Below, one piece after another: positions 17,152-26,391 of a DNA stretch of 64,000 bases. Position 1 is the stretch's first letter; each line of letters starts with the position of its first letter. The notes below the pieces were generated by a model. That model did not search any database and was not told the DNA's origin. It saw only the letters and a list, made by a program, of their open reading frames with translations. This DNA is from Streptomyces spiroverticillatus (lineage in GTDB: Bacteria; Actinomycetota; Actinomycetes; Streptomycetales; Streptomycetaceae), in NCBI GenBank assembly GCA_014650415.1, contig BMUX01000005.1, positions 62,001 through 126,000 on the forward strand. The letters are read 5' to 3'. The position numbers and the translations under genes were made by a program.

Positions 17152-20100
17152 TTACCCACCGGCCCCCTCGTCCGCCCCTGCCGCATGGCGTCCCGTGGGC
17201 CGGTTCAGCAGGTGGCGGGGGTCGGTGGCCCGCACGATGGCCGACTCCACCGCCGCCACCCGGTCGGCGAGCAGCCCCAGCGCGGCCACCGCACGCCCGA
17301 GCCCGTCGTCCCCGGCACCACCGAGTGCCTGTCCGCGTACGTACGCGGAGGCGATCTCCTCGCGCCGGGCGGCCTGTTCGGGGGTGAGCGTGCCGCGCAG
17401 GGCGGCGAGTTCGAGGAGGTTGGACTCGGCGCCGGTGGTGAGGGTCTGGGCCTCGCTGCGGTAGTGGTCGTCGATGACCGCGCCCAGCTCGGCGGTGTTC
17501 ATGGCGGGGCTGATCCGCTGGACGATCTTGTTCATGTTGCGGTACGAGCCCTGGAGCTGGAAGGGCGGCCGGGTGCGGGAGGCGTCCGTCTGCGCGGCGG
17601 AGGCGATGTACGCCCGGTTGACCGCGAGGACCGTCTCCCGGGCGGCGAGCAGATGCCGCAACACGGCCTGGACGCGGTCGAGTTCGACTCCCGACAGCGC
17701 GTGGGCGAGACGGTCGGCGCGGGCGGTGGGGTCACCGGCGGCGAGCCGTACGAGGAGGTCGAGGTCGCTGCGGTCGTGCCCGGCGAGCGGGGCGAGGTCC
17801 GGGTGGGAGGTCAGGGCGTTCTCCACGAAGCTCGCCGCGAACGCCTCCTGCTTTCCGCTCAGTACGTCGCCGAGGTTCCACACGTCGGCCCGGTTGGCGA
17901 GCATGTCGGGCACGCGGAAGCGCTCTCCTGACTCGGTGTACGGGTTGCCCGCCATGCACACGGCGAACCGCTTGCCGCGCAGGTCGTGCCCGTTGAGCGA
18001 CCGGGTCGTGTCGCACAACGGGATGAATTTCTGCAGGAGTTCGGGTGAGGTGTGCTGGATGTCGTCCAGATACAGCAGGACGTTGTTGCCCGCCGCCAGC
18101 GCGAACTCGATCTTCTCGATCTCCTTGCGGGCGGTGGCGTTCGGCGCCTCGGCCGGGTCGAGGGAGGTGACGTCGTGGCCGAGCGCGGGCCCGTCGACCT
18201 TGACCAGGAGCAGGCCGAGCCGCTCGGCGACGTACTCCATCAGGGTCGTCTTGCCGTAGCCGGGCGGAGAGAGCAGCAGGAGCAGACCGCTGTGGTCGGT
18301 CCGCCGGCCGTCGTCCGCCGCGCCGAGCTGTTTGGCGAGGTTGTCGCCGATCAGCGGGAGGTAGACCTCGTCGACGAGACGGTTGCGTACGAAGGAGGAC
18401 ATGGCGCGGGGACGGTGCTCGGCCAGCCGCGACCGGGCCCGCTCGGCGGCGACCAGCTCGCCGCGCCGCGCCTGGTACGCCCGGAAGCCGGGCACCGTAC
18501 GGGCCTCGAACTCGGCGGTACGGGCGAGGAATTCGTCCAGCCGGAAGGTCAGGGCACCCCGGACGACCCGGGGGTGGGTGCCGAGCAGCCCGGTGACGGT
18601 GGTGGACAGGTCCGCGTCCACCTCGCGGCGCGGCAGCCCGGGGCAGAGCTCGACGGCGACGGCTTCGGCGATGTCCCCCGAGTCGACGTCCTCGCCGGAG
18701 GCGGCGGCGTACGGCACGAGCCACCCCTCGACGAGCCGGTGCGCGGAGGCCAGGTCTCCGGCCACCAGGAAGTCCCGAAGGTCGGCCTCGTACGGGCAGG
18801 CCCCCAGTGCGCGGCGGAACTTGTCGAGCAGGGTGCGGGCGGCGTCGCTCGTCGCGAAGCCGGCATCAAGGGCCAGCTCCTCGACGAGGTAGGCGGCTGC
18901 GGCGTGGGCGTGCGCGGGGACGGCGTGCCCGCCGGGGACCGCCAGGTCGTCCGGACCTGACGCGCCCCCGGCGCCCGCAATGCCGGAGACCGCTCCAGCA
19001 GCGGGACCGGCCTGGACGGCAGGGCGTGCAGAGCCGGGGGCGGCTGCGGGCAGGGCATGCGCGGCCCCGGGCGAGGCTGCGACGCCGGACCGCCCTTCGC
19101 CGCTCCCGGCGCCGGGAGCGCCCGGAACACCGGGAAGGCCCGAGACACTCGGGCCCCCGCGAGCGCCCCCACCGAATCCGCCCCCACCGAACCCATCCCC
19201 ACCGCCCTCGAACTCCGCCGCCGCCACCGCCAGTTCCTCCCGCAGCGCGTCCAGCGCCGGGGCGAGGCCGAAGGTGTCGCGGGCGCGGACCAGGGAGATC
19301 GCCTGGCGGCGCCACCTCTCCCGGGCCGGCTCGGTCGTGCCGTGGGTCCAGAAGAGCTGGGCCCCGGCCCGTACCGCAGCCGGGTGGCGGAGCAGGTCGG
19401 CGTGCTCGTGCAGCCGGATCAGGGCGCGCAGGACGGCGGTCGCGTCGTGGTCGTGGACGCCGCGCGCGTATCCCTCGTCGTACGCGGCTTCCGCCGTCTG
19501 CCGGACCAGCGCGGGCACCTCGCCCTCACCCGCCTCCCCGAGCGACTCGGCGACCGCCTGCGTCCCGTACCGGGCCAGCACGCGGGAGGCGAGGTACTCC
19601 GCCCGGTAGACGGCGGGCGACTCCGACACCAGGTCCTGCGACCAGTACGGGCGGGTGGCGGCGAAGGCCGGGTCGGTGACGGGGGCGCGGTAGTCGGTGC
19701 CGGTGAGGGCGAAGGTGGGGGTGCCGTCGGGTGCCGGGACCAGGGTGAGTTCCGGTTCGCCGGACGTGACGGCGAAGCGGTGGCGGCCGAGGCGGATCGT
19801 GGTGCCGCCGTCCGCGTAGAGCTCGGTGCGGTCGCGCAGGGAGCGGGCGGCCTCCTGGCGTGCGGCCGCGAGCCGTCCCAGGAGTTCCTCCGCCCTCACC
19901 GGGTCGCCGATTTCGTGCAGTTGGGCGGCGGTGCGGCGGACCTTGGCGGCCATCGGGTCGGAGGCGAAGTACGTGTTGACCGCGTCCTCGGAGTCCAGGG
20001 CCGCCGCCCGCCGGCCGATCGCCTCCAGGGCCCGGTGGGCGGAGGCGGCGAGCCGCTCGCCGCGCCGGGCGCGGGCGTCGTGCAGGGCCTGGCGGCGGGC

Positions 20101-22389
20101 CGCGAACGTGTCCTGGAGTTCGGTGCGCTGCTCCTCGATCGCGGCGAGGAAGTCGTCGTGCTCGGCGAACCGCGCTTCCAGGTTTTCCAGCTGAAGGAGG
20201 AGGCGGGCGAGTCCCGTGTCGCAGTCGTCAGGAGTGTGCGAGGCGGCCAGCGCCGCCGTCACCGACTGCCCGAGCAGGGCGAATTCGGCGGCGAACTCCG
20301 CCCGGCCCTCGCCCTCCAGCAACGCTCGCCGCCGGGCGTCGAGTTCGGCGCGCACCCGGTTGATGCCGCCGAGGACGTCCGCGATGCGCTCCAGGACGGA
20401 GGTGCGTACGGCCGCGTCGGCGATGTCGAGTCCGGTGACGACCTCGGTGAGGGTGCGCAACCCGGCTGCCTGCTCGGCCAGTTGGTCGTCGAGGGGCTGC
20501 GCCTCGGCGACGGTGGCGAGGGCTTGGGCCTCGTCGGCCCGGCGTGCAATCTGCGCGTGGTGGTCGGCGAACGCTTCGTCGCGCCCGAGGAAGGCGACGG
20601 CGCGGCCCGCCGCCGAGGCGATGTCGTGTTCGGTGTCCTCGGCGAGGGCATTGATGCGTGCGGTGTCGGCGTAACGCATCTCCTTCAACGTGATCAAATG
20701 CCCCTGGGCGCGCCGGAGTTCGCTGATCCGGTCGATCCACTCCCCCGCCGTGGCGGGCGCCTCGCCGCGCACCCGGCGCACAAGCCCCGTGAGGTCGGAG
20801 GCGGCGGCGTCGACCGCCTGCGCCGCCTGCCGGGTGAGCGCGGAGACGGCCCGGAACTCCTCCAGTACCTGAACGGCCGTCGCCCGTACGTCCTCCAGCG
20901 GACCGCGCAGATCCTCCTCCCCGGCGTCGCCGAGCCAGTGGTACCGGTCGGCGACCCGCACGCAGGTCGCGGCCAGCGCCTCGTACACGGCGGCGGTCGG
21001 CGTGGTGGCGGTGGCCTGGCGGGCGACGGCCAGGCAGTCGGAGATCCCGTGCACGAGGTCGGCGTTGCCGATCCGGAAGAGGGGCCCGTCCCCGGCGGGC
21101 ACGGACGCCGCGTGCACGTCCGAGACGTACGGACTGCTCCAGCGCTGCACCTGATGGACCCGCCCGGGCTCGCCGCTCCCGCGCAGCACGGCCAGCACGC
21201 CGTCGTCGAAGAGCGCGTACCCGGTGCCGGTGAGCGGGGCGGCGACCGTCTTGCGGATCAGGTTGTACGGGAGGAACAGGGTGCGGCCGGTGCGCGGGTC
21301 GCGGTAGACGTAGAGCACGTCCTCCCCGTTGGGCGAGCGCACCTCGGCCGCGAACTCCAGCCCCTCGGGGTCGACGGCGTCGAACACCTTGGCCGTGCCG
21401 GAGGCGAGCGCGTACCCGCCGGGGAAGACGACGCCCTGCCCGTCGGGGAGCCTGCGGGCGGACTGCCCAAGGGCGTCGAGCCGTACGACGGTGTGCGTGA
21501 GGGTGTGAAACACCAGGTGGCGGGCGGTCTCCTCCTTGTACGGGCGGACCTTCAGCAGGATCAGGTCGCCGACCCTGGCGTGCGCGACCTCGGCGTCCGC
21601 GAGGGCCTGGAGGGGCTCGGCCACGGGCTCGGAGTGGATGCCGTCGGGCGACTCGGTGTCGTTCTCGGTCTTCACCGTCAGGGAGCCGCCGACGGTGGTG
21701 ACGTAGAGGGCGCCGTCGGCGACCGACAGGTGCGGATGGCGGCCGAGGGCCTGGTCCTCGCGGGTGGCGGGCACCCAGGTGACGTCGTCCTGCGGCGGCT
21801 GTACGTGGTCGCGCTCCCCCTGCGCGTCCTGGAACCGTACGGTCCCGTCGGGTGCGACCTCCCAGCGCAGCACCCGCAGATCCGTGGCCCGCTCTCCGGT
21901 ACGGAACACGGCGAGCAACTTGCCCTCCGTGCGCCGCAGTTGTACGAGCCGGGCGGCCTGGAAGTACCGGTGCAGCTCCTCGAAGGCGGCGACGAACGCG
22001 GGGTCGTCGAGCAGCCCGGGTACGGCGGACTCCGCTGGCAGCGGGGCACCGTCCCGACCGTACAGCGAGAAGACGTCACCGACGGCAGCCCCGCCCACGG
22101 GCGCGGGCTCACGCCGGTGCCCGAGCAGCAGGGCGTCACCGACGGCGACGACATCACTGGGCAGGCTCGCGGCCTCGGTGCGGAGCTGATCGGTACCGGC
22201 GAGCGCGAGCTCGGTGGAGCCGAAGGCGGCGATGCGGGCCGCGTTGAGGGTTTCGGCCCGCCGCGCCAACTCCCCTGCCTGGGCGGCGAGTCGGTCCCGG
22301 AGGACGTCGTAGGTGCTGAGGTCGGCGGGGGCGGGGGCCGCAGCGGTGTCGGCGGGGATGCTGGGGGCCGGGCCGGTTCCGGTGGTCAT
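17152..22389 (-). CDS. Giant DUF3686-type AAA ATPase (annotated elsewhere as DNA repair ATPase)
   Basis: 1745 residues. The first 1,000 or so residues are the DUF3686 region, with a beta-rich sensor-like part then long helical, coiled-coil-prone stretches (about 500-880). A Gly/Ala/Pro-rich linker follows at about 1060-1160. The C-terminal AAA domain has Walker A SPPGYGKTTLMEY near residue 1376 and Walker B NVLLYLDDIQH near 1441, then AVCMAGNPYTESGERFRVPD (sensor region). The ATG is preceded by AAGGGAG. It is the third gene after a YqiJ-like and an SPFH protein, an association seen in other bacteria with yqiJ-yqiK. It probably remodels a protein assembly at SPFH membrane domains; DNA repair is only the historical label. 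Confidence 0.85.
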   Translation of the reverse strand: MTTGTGPAPSIPADTAAAPAPADLSTYDVLRDRLAAQAGELARRAETLNAARIAAFGSTELALAGTDQLRTEAASLPSDVVAVGDALLLGHRREPAPVGGAAVGDVFSLYGRDGAPLPAESAVPGLLDDPAFVAAFEELHRYFQAARLVQLRRTEGKLLAVFRTGERATDLRVLRWEVAPDGTVRFQDAQGERDHVQPPQDDVTWVPATREDQALGRHPHLSVADGALYVTTVGGSLTVKTENDTESPDGIHSEPVAEPLQALADAEVAHARVGDLILLKVRPYKEETARHLVFHTLTHTVVRLDALGQSARRLPDGQGVVFPGGYALASGTAKVFDAVDPEGLEFAAEVRSPNGEDVLYVYRDPRTGRTLFLPYNLIRKTVAAPLTGTGYALFDDGVLAVLRGSGEPGRVHQVQRWSSPYVSDVHAASVPAGDGPLFRIGNADLVHGISDCLAVARQATATTPTAAVYEALAATCVRVADRYHWLGDAGEEDLRGPLEDVRATAVQVLEEFRAVSALTRQAAQAVDAAASDLTGLVRRVRGEAPATAGEWIDRISELRRAQGHLITLKEMRYADTARINALAEDTEHDIASAAGRAVAFLGRDEAFADHHAQIARRADEAQALATVAEAQPLDDQLAEQAAGLRTLTEVVTGLDIADAAVRTSVLERIADVLGGINRVRAELDARRRALLEGEGRAEFAAEFALLGQSVTAALAASHTPDDCDTGLARLLLQLENLEARFAEHDDFLAAIEEQRTELQDTFAARRQALHDARARRGERLAASAHRALEAIGRRAAALDSEDAVNTYFASDPMAAKVRRTAAQLHEIGDPVRAEELLGRLAAARQEAARSLRDRTELYADGGTTIRLGRHRFAVTSGEPELTLVPAPDGTPTFALTGTDYRAPVTDPAFAATRPYWSQDLVSESPAVYRAEYLASRVLARYGTQAVAESLGEAGEGEVPALVRQTAEAAYDEGYARGVHDHDATAVLRALIRLHEHADLLRHPAAVRAGAQLFWTHGTTEPARERWRRQAISLVRARDTFGLAPALDALREELAVAAAEFEGGGDGFGGGGFGGGARGGPSVSGLPGVPGAPGAGSGEGRSGVAASPGAAHALPAAAPGSARPAVQAGPAAGAVSGIAGAGGASGPDDLAVPGGHAVPAHAHAAAAYLVEELALDAGFATSDAARTLLDKFRRALGACPYEADLRDFLVAGDLASAHRLVEGWLVPYAAASGEDVDSGDIAEAVAVELCPGLPRREVDADLSTTVTGLLGTHPRVVRGALTFRLDEFLARTAEFEARTVPGFRAYQARRGELVAAERARSRLAEHRPRAMSSFVRNRLVDEVYLPLIGDNLAKQLGAADDGRRTDHSGLLLLLSPPGYGKTTLMEYVAERLGLLLVKVDGPALGHDVTSLDPAEAPNATARKEIEKIEFALAAGNNVLLYLDDIQHTSPELLQKFIPLCDTTRSLNGHDLRGKRFAVCMAGNPYTESGERFRVPDMLANRADVWNLGDVLSGKQEAFAASFVENALTSHPDLAPLAGHDRSDLDLLVRLAAGDPTARADRLAHALSGVELDRVQAVLRHLLAARETVLAVNRAYIASAAQTDASRTRPPFQLQGSYRNMNKIVQRISPAMNTAELGAVIDDHYRSEAQTLTTGAESNLLELAALRGTLTPEQAARREEIASAYVRGQALGGAGDDGLGRAVAALGLLADRVAAVESAIVRATDPRHLLNRPTGRHAAGADEGAGG

Positions 22390-22484
22390 GCGATGCGGCT
22401 CCCTTGTACGTACCTGTGAGCGGATGGGACGGGAACAGGCGGTCAACTGCACTCTCCGGGACGGCAGTTGCCCGCATGCGAAGG

Positions 22485-24566
22485 TCAGCCGGTGGACACA
22501 CCGTTCAGCGCGGCGCCGGTCTTCGGGCCGTCCTTCAGGGCCGAGAGCTGCTGGTCGCCCAGGCCCAGGCGTTCCGCCGTGTCGAGCAGTTCCTGGATCT
22601 GGGTGCCGTGGCGGCCTCCGACGCCCCCGCGCATCAGCTGCATCAGCAGGGCCGACACCGTCAGGTTCTGGACGTCCCCGCTGCTCAGCGACCCCAACAT
22701 CTTCGTCAGGTCCTCGGGGAAGCTCGCCGAGCCGTCCAGCCACGGGCCCGCCAGGGTCTGCGCGGTGGTGGAGTTCTGGACGAAGCCGTCGATGCTCTTG
22801 CCCAGCGCGATGGATCCCGCGATCCGGTCGAAGAAGGCTCCGTCGCCCCCGACGATCTGGATGTCCGCGCTCTCCAGCCCCGTGGCCAGCACCGTCGCCT
22901 GCGCCTCGGCCACCTGCCGCTGCGCCTCCAGGCCCGCGAGGCGTACGTCCTTGTCCGCCTCCAGGCGCAGCCTGAACTCCTCGTGCGTACGGGACGCCTC
23001 GTCCAGGGCGGCCATCGCGGCGGCCTTCTCGGTCAGGCCCTCCGCCTCGGCCTTCAGCTTGCCGCCGATGGCCGCGGCCTCCGCCTCCGCCATCGCCCGG
23101 GCTCCCGCGGCCTCCGCCGCGAGGCGCGCCTCGGTGGCCTCGGCCTCCGCGCGGCCCGCCTTCTCGGTGACAGCAGCCTCCGCGTCCCGTACCCGGACCT
23201 CGGCCAGACCGGCCGCCGCCGCTTCCGCCTGGATGCCCTCGGCCAGCCGCAGCTTGGCCTGCGCGTCCAGGTCGGCGGACTTCAACCGGGCCTCGGCGAG
23301 GGTGAGTTCCTCGGCGGCGCGGTGCACGGCGGCGGCCTCCGCAGCCTCCGCCGCCTTGATGTCCTTGACCAGATTCTCCTGCGCGACGGCCTCCGCCGCG
23401 ATGATGATCGCCTGCCGGTCGCGTTCGGCCGCCTCGACCGCGCGCAGCCGCAGAATGGACTCCTCCTGCTCGGCGACCGTACGGTCCACCGCCACCCGCT
23501 CGCGCACCACGTCCGCGATCTCCCGCTTCTGCGACTCGACTTCCTTGTCGGCGGCGATGCGGCGCAGCTGCGTCTCGCGCTCGCGGGCGATGACTTCGAG
23601 CAGGCGGTCCTTCTCGATGCGCTCGGCCTCGACGGCGATGACGCGTTCGCGGTTCTTCTGCGCGACTGCTATCTCGCGGGCCTGGTTCTCGCGCTGGATG
23701 CCGAGGTCCTCCTCGGTCTTGAGGAACGCGGTCTGGGCGCGCAGCCGCTCCTCCTCCATCACCCGCGCCGTCTCGGCCTCTTCCCGCGCCCGTACGGTCT
23801 CCACCTCGCGGCGCTGCTTGATCTCGGCGTCGGCCTGCCGGCGCTCCAGCTCCAGGATGGCTTCGCGGGCGTCGACGTTCTGCCGGGTGATCTCCTTCTC
23901 CTCGTGCCGCTGGTACTCGTTGGTGCGCACTCGCTCCACGGCGGTCAGTTCGGTGATCTTCCGGATGCCCTGGGCGTCCAGGATGTTGCTGCTGTCGAGC
24001 TGGGAGAGCGGGGTCTGCTCCAGGTAGTCGATCGCCGCGTCCTCCAGGCTGTAGCCGTTGAGGTCGGTGCCGATGACCTGGATGATGCGGTCGCGCAGTT
24101 CGTCGCGCTTGGTGTAGAGGTCGGTGAAGTCGAGCTGCTTGCCGACCGTCTTGAGGGCCTCGGAGAACTTCGCGTTGAAGAGCTCCTGGATGGTCTCCTT
24201 GTCGCTGGCCCGTTCGGTGCCGATGGCCTGGGCGACCTTGATGACGTCCTCGACGGTCTTGTTGACCCGGACGAAGAAGGAGATCCGGATGTCGGCGCGG
24301 ATGTTGTCCTTGCAGATCAGGCCGTCGCGGCCGGTGCGGGTGATGTCGATGGTCTTCACCGAGATGTCCATGATCTCGGCCTTGTGGAGCACGGGCAGCA
24401 CGACCTGCCCGGTGAAGGTCACGTCGACCTTGCGCATCTTGGAGACGATCAGGGCCTTGCCCTGCTCCACCTTGCGGAAGAGCCGGGTCAGGGTCAACAA
24501 CAGGCCTACGGCCACGAGCAGTACGACGGCGCCGAGCACGACGGCGCCCAGGGTGATGGCATCCAT
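22485..24566 (-). CDS. SPFH/flotillin family protein (YqiK-like)
   Basis: 693 residues; ATG with GAGGG 9 bases upstream. One N-terminal membrane helix (about 4-27), then an SPFH domain (about 35-200; ALIVSKMRKVDVTFTGQVVL, ISFFVRVNKTVEDVIKVAQA), then a very long Ala/Glu-rich coiled coil (about 215-560, with AEAEA-type repeats), and a C-terminal globular tail with FFDRIAGSIALGKSIDGF. This is the flotillin/YqiK layout: a membrane-associated oligomer that organises membrane microdomains. The long helix-only region fits the cage-forming SPFH proteins. It sits between the YqiJ-like partner (88 bases upstream) and the DUF3686 ATPase (95 bases downstream). Confidence 0.92.
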   Translation of the reverse strand: MDAITLGAVVLGAVVLLVAVGLLLTLTRLFRKVEQGKALIVSKMRKVDVTFTGQVVLPVLHKAEIMDISVKTIDITRTGRDGLICKDNIRADIRISFFVRVNKTVEDVIKVAQAIGTERASDKETIQELFNAKFSEALKTVGKQLDFTDLYTKRDELRDRIIQVIGTDLNGYSLEDAAIDYLEQTPLSQLDSSNILDAQGIRKITELTAVERVRTNEYQRHEEKEITRQNVDAREAILELERRQADAEIKQRREVETVRAREEAETARVMEEERLRAQTAFLKTEEDLGIQRENQAREIAVAQKNRERVIAVEAERIEKDRLLEVIARERETQLRRIAADKEVESQKREIADVVRERVAVDRTVAEQEESILRLRAVEAAERDRQAIIIAAEAVAQENLVKDIKAAEAAEAAAVHRAAEELTLAEARLKSADLDAQAKLRLAEGIQAEAAAAGLAEVRVRDAEAAVTEKAGRAEAEATEARLAAEAAGARAMAEAEAAAIGGKLKAEAEGLTEKAAAMAALDEASRTHEEFRLRLEADKDVRLAGLEAQRQVAEAQATVLATGLESADIQIVGGDGAFFDRIAGSIALGKSIDGFVQNSTTAQTLAGPWLDGSASFPEDLTKMLGSLSSGDVQNLTVSALLMQLMRGGVGGRHGTQIQELLDTAERLGLGDQQLSALKDGPKTGAALNGVSTG

Positions 24567-24654
24567 GGGGAATCCCTCGATGAGAGGTACGGGTTGCGGC
24601 GGGAGCGGGGCGCGTGGGCCCGGGTGAGGAGGTGCGCGGGGCACGGCGGGTGTC

Positions 24655-25305
24655 TCAGGCGCGCGGGCCGGGCTCGGTGCCGTACGGCCCGATCCCGTAC
24701 GACCCGATCCCGTCCAGCTCGATCCCGTACGCCGAGACCCAGAAGAACTCGCCCTCCTCGTCGTACGCGTAGAGCAGCCCGGTGCTGCCGAGCGCGAGCG
24801 CCTCGGCCCCGTACTGCCGTACCTGCACGACGGCCGTGGAGCCGTCCCGGGCCGCGACCTCCGCCTGGCCGAAGCCCGCGTCCACCCGTCCCGTACGGAT
24901 GGTGCAGGTCAGCCCGACGAAGTCGTGCCGGGACGGCCCGGGTTCGTCGGGGAAGAGCTTGGCCAGCGGGCGTACGCAGATCCGGGTCAGCACCCAGGCC
25001 AGCGTCACGGCGGACACGAGCACGGCGGTGCCCAGCGCGAAGCGGCCGGTGCCGCCGAAGCACGCGCGGGCGGCGAGGACGGAGCCGGTCAGGCTCAGGA
25101 ACCAGGTCAGTGCGACGAACAGCGACGCCGACAGGGCGACCGGCACTCCGCCGAGCCCCAGCGCGTCGGTGTTCACGTCGCTCTCGAAGCTGTCGTGGTC
25201 GGCCCCGCCGATCAGCACGAGCAGCCAGAAGCCCACGACGACGACCAGTGCCGCCGTGAACAGCGCGGTGGGGAAGCTCGCGGCGGCACGAAGAGAGTCC
25301 GTCAT
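24655..25305 (-). CDS. YqiJ-like (DUF1449) OB-fold membrane protein
   Basis: 216 residues; ATG with GAGGGGG upstream. Three membrane helices at about 13-35, 53-80 and 89-109, then a cytoplasmic or periplasmic OB-fold-like beta domain at about 125-200 (HDFVGLTCTIRTGRVDAGFG, QAEVAARDGSTAVVQVRQYG). The layout is that of YqiJ/NfeD-like proteins, which pair with SPFH proteins in bacteria and archaea and are thought to dock onto them. Unusually, the C-terminus carries a YGI repeat (AYGIELDGIGSYGIGPYGTE). It is the first gene of the YqiJ/SPFH/ATPase operon. Confidence 0.8.
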   Translation of the reverse strand: MTDSLRAAASFPTALFTAALVVVVGFWLLVLIGGADHDSFESDVNTDALGLGGVPVALSASLFVALTWFLSLTGSVLAARACFGGTGRFALGTAVLVSAVTLAWVLTRICVRPLAKLFPDEPGPSRHDFVGLTCTIRTGRVDAGFGQAEVAARDGSTAVVQVRQYGAEALALGSTGLLYAYDEEGEFFWVSAYGIELDGIGSYGIGPYGTEPGPRA

Positions 25306-25396
25306 CAGCCCGTCCCCCTCGCTTCCGTCCTCCGGCAGGGTCCGTCCGTTCCCCCTGCCGCCGCCACGATCGTGCCAGGGGCACAGGCGTTCGCGC

Positions 25397-25415
25397 ATTG
25401 CCGGAATCCGGCAAT
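25397..25415. promoter_or_regulatory. 19-base perfect palindrome upstream of the YqiJ/SPFH/ATPase operon
   Basis: ATTGCCGGAATCCGGCAAT is a perfect 9-base inverted repeat around one base. It lies between the end of the ferredoxin-like gene and the YqiJ-like start, about 92 bases before the latter. It could be an operator for the SPFH operon or a short terminator for the operon upstream. Confidence 0.5.
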
Positions 25416-25484
25416 CTTTACGCGTTCTTGATGCCGGTCGGCGCGCGGCCCGCACGGCTGGGCCGATCAGGTGACGGTGACGGC

Positions 25485-26387
25485 TCACGCCGGGCGCACG
25501 GCGGTGACCTCGTACGTGAGGGCAGTGCTGCGGGCGTGCCCGTTGCAGGTGAGCCGGAGCGGCGGCGAGCGGTGGGAGCGTACCTCCACCTCGTACGTGG
25601 ACAGGCCCGGCGCGAGGCCGGCGACGCGGACGGACCACCGGTCGTGCTCGCGGTCGCGGACGGTCTTCTCCACCGCGTAGGCGTGCCGTCCGGCGGGCCC
25701 TGCCCGGTGCAGGACCGCCGAGACGGCGGCCTGTTGCGCCGGGGTGAGGTCGGTGTAGCCGCGCAGGTGGGCGGGGTGGATGCGGTCGGCGAGGTGGGCT
25801 TCCACGGTGGTGAGGGCGGCGTCGGCATCGAGGTTGCCGTAGTAGACACCGTCGGGGGCGACCAGCACGTTGGCGGCGAACCGGTCGCCGCCGACGTGCG
25901 TGCACTCCCACACCAGCTCGGGCCAGCGCTCGCTCAGCGCCCGGCCCACCGGCCGGCCGCGCACCGCGCAGCAGGCGTCGTGCACGCCGTGGGCGCAGAC
26001 GAGCAGGACGGGCGGGTGGCCGGTCTCGCCGGGTGCGTCGAGGGCGTCGGCGATCTGGATCAGGTCCTCGTCGCGGGTCCAGGTGCCCCAGTGCTGCCGG
26101 TGGGCGCCGTCGCGTTCGCCGCGCAGGACCGCCCAGCGGGGCGGGGTGTCGGTGCGGCGGCGGCCGTGGCGGCGGATCAGCAGGATGCGGGCCCGCAGCG
26201 CGGCGGCGGCCGCGTAGACGCGGGCCTTGGTGACGGGCTCCAGGTCGAGTCCGTCGAAGCCGTTGGCGGGCCAGCTGCCGTGGTGCTCGACGAGCACCCA
26301 GATCGAGCCGTACGGTGCGGTGCCCGCCAGTGCGTCACCGCGTGCTCGGGCGGCATCGGCGCAGAAGAAGCGGCCCGGTGTGGTCAT
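25485..26387 (-). CDS. Sucrase-ferredoxin-like (thioredoxin-fold [2Fe-2S]) protein
   Basis: 300 residues. The sucraseferredoxin family pattern is seen: FFCADAARARGDALAGTAP at the N-terminus (Cys9), VLLVCAHGVHDACCAVRGRP at about 127-146 (Cys131, Cys139, Cys140) and WECTHVGGDRFAANVLV at about 160-176 (Cys162, His). These Cys and His residues are those expected to hold a 2Fe-2S cluster in the thioredoxin-like fold. It begins 4 bases after the stop of the JmjC/cupin hydroxylase, so the two are co-transcribed. A role as electron donor or as iron/redox partner to the hydroxylase is a reasonable inference, as Fe(II)/2-oxoglutarate enzymes need their iron kept reduced. Confidence 0.85.
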   Translation of the reverse strand: MTTPGRFFCADAARARGDALAGTAPYGSIWVLVEHHGSWPANGFDGLDLEPVTKARVYAAAAALRARILLIRRHGRRRTDTPPRWAVLRGERDGAHRQHWGTWTRDEDLIQIADALDAPGETGHPPVLLVCAHGVHDACCAVRGRPVGRALSERWPELVWECTHVGGDRFAANVLVAPDGVYYGNLDADAALTTVEAHLADRIHPAHLRGYTDLTPAQQAAVSAVLHRAGPAGRHAYAVEKTVRDREHDRWSVRVAGLAPGLSTYEVEVRSHRSPPLRLTCNGHARSTALTYEVTAVRPA

Positions 26388-26391
26388 CGCT

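Noticed and set aside
19057..22419. A 1120-codon plus-strand open frame
   Set aside because: Antisense to the DUF3686 ATPase, without domains or a ribosome site; the minus strand has clear AAA motifs.
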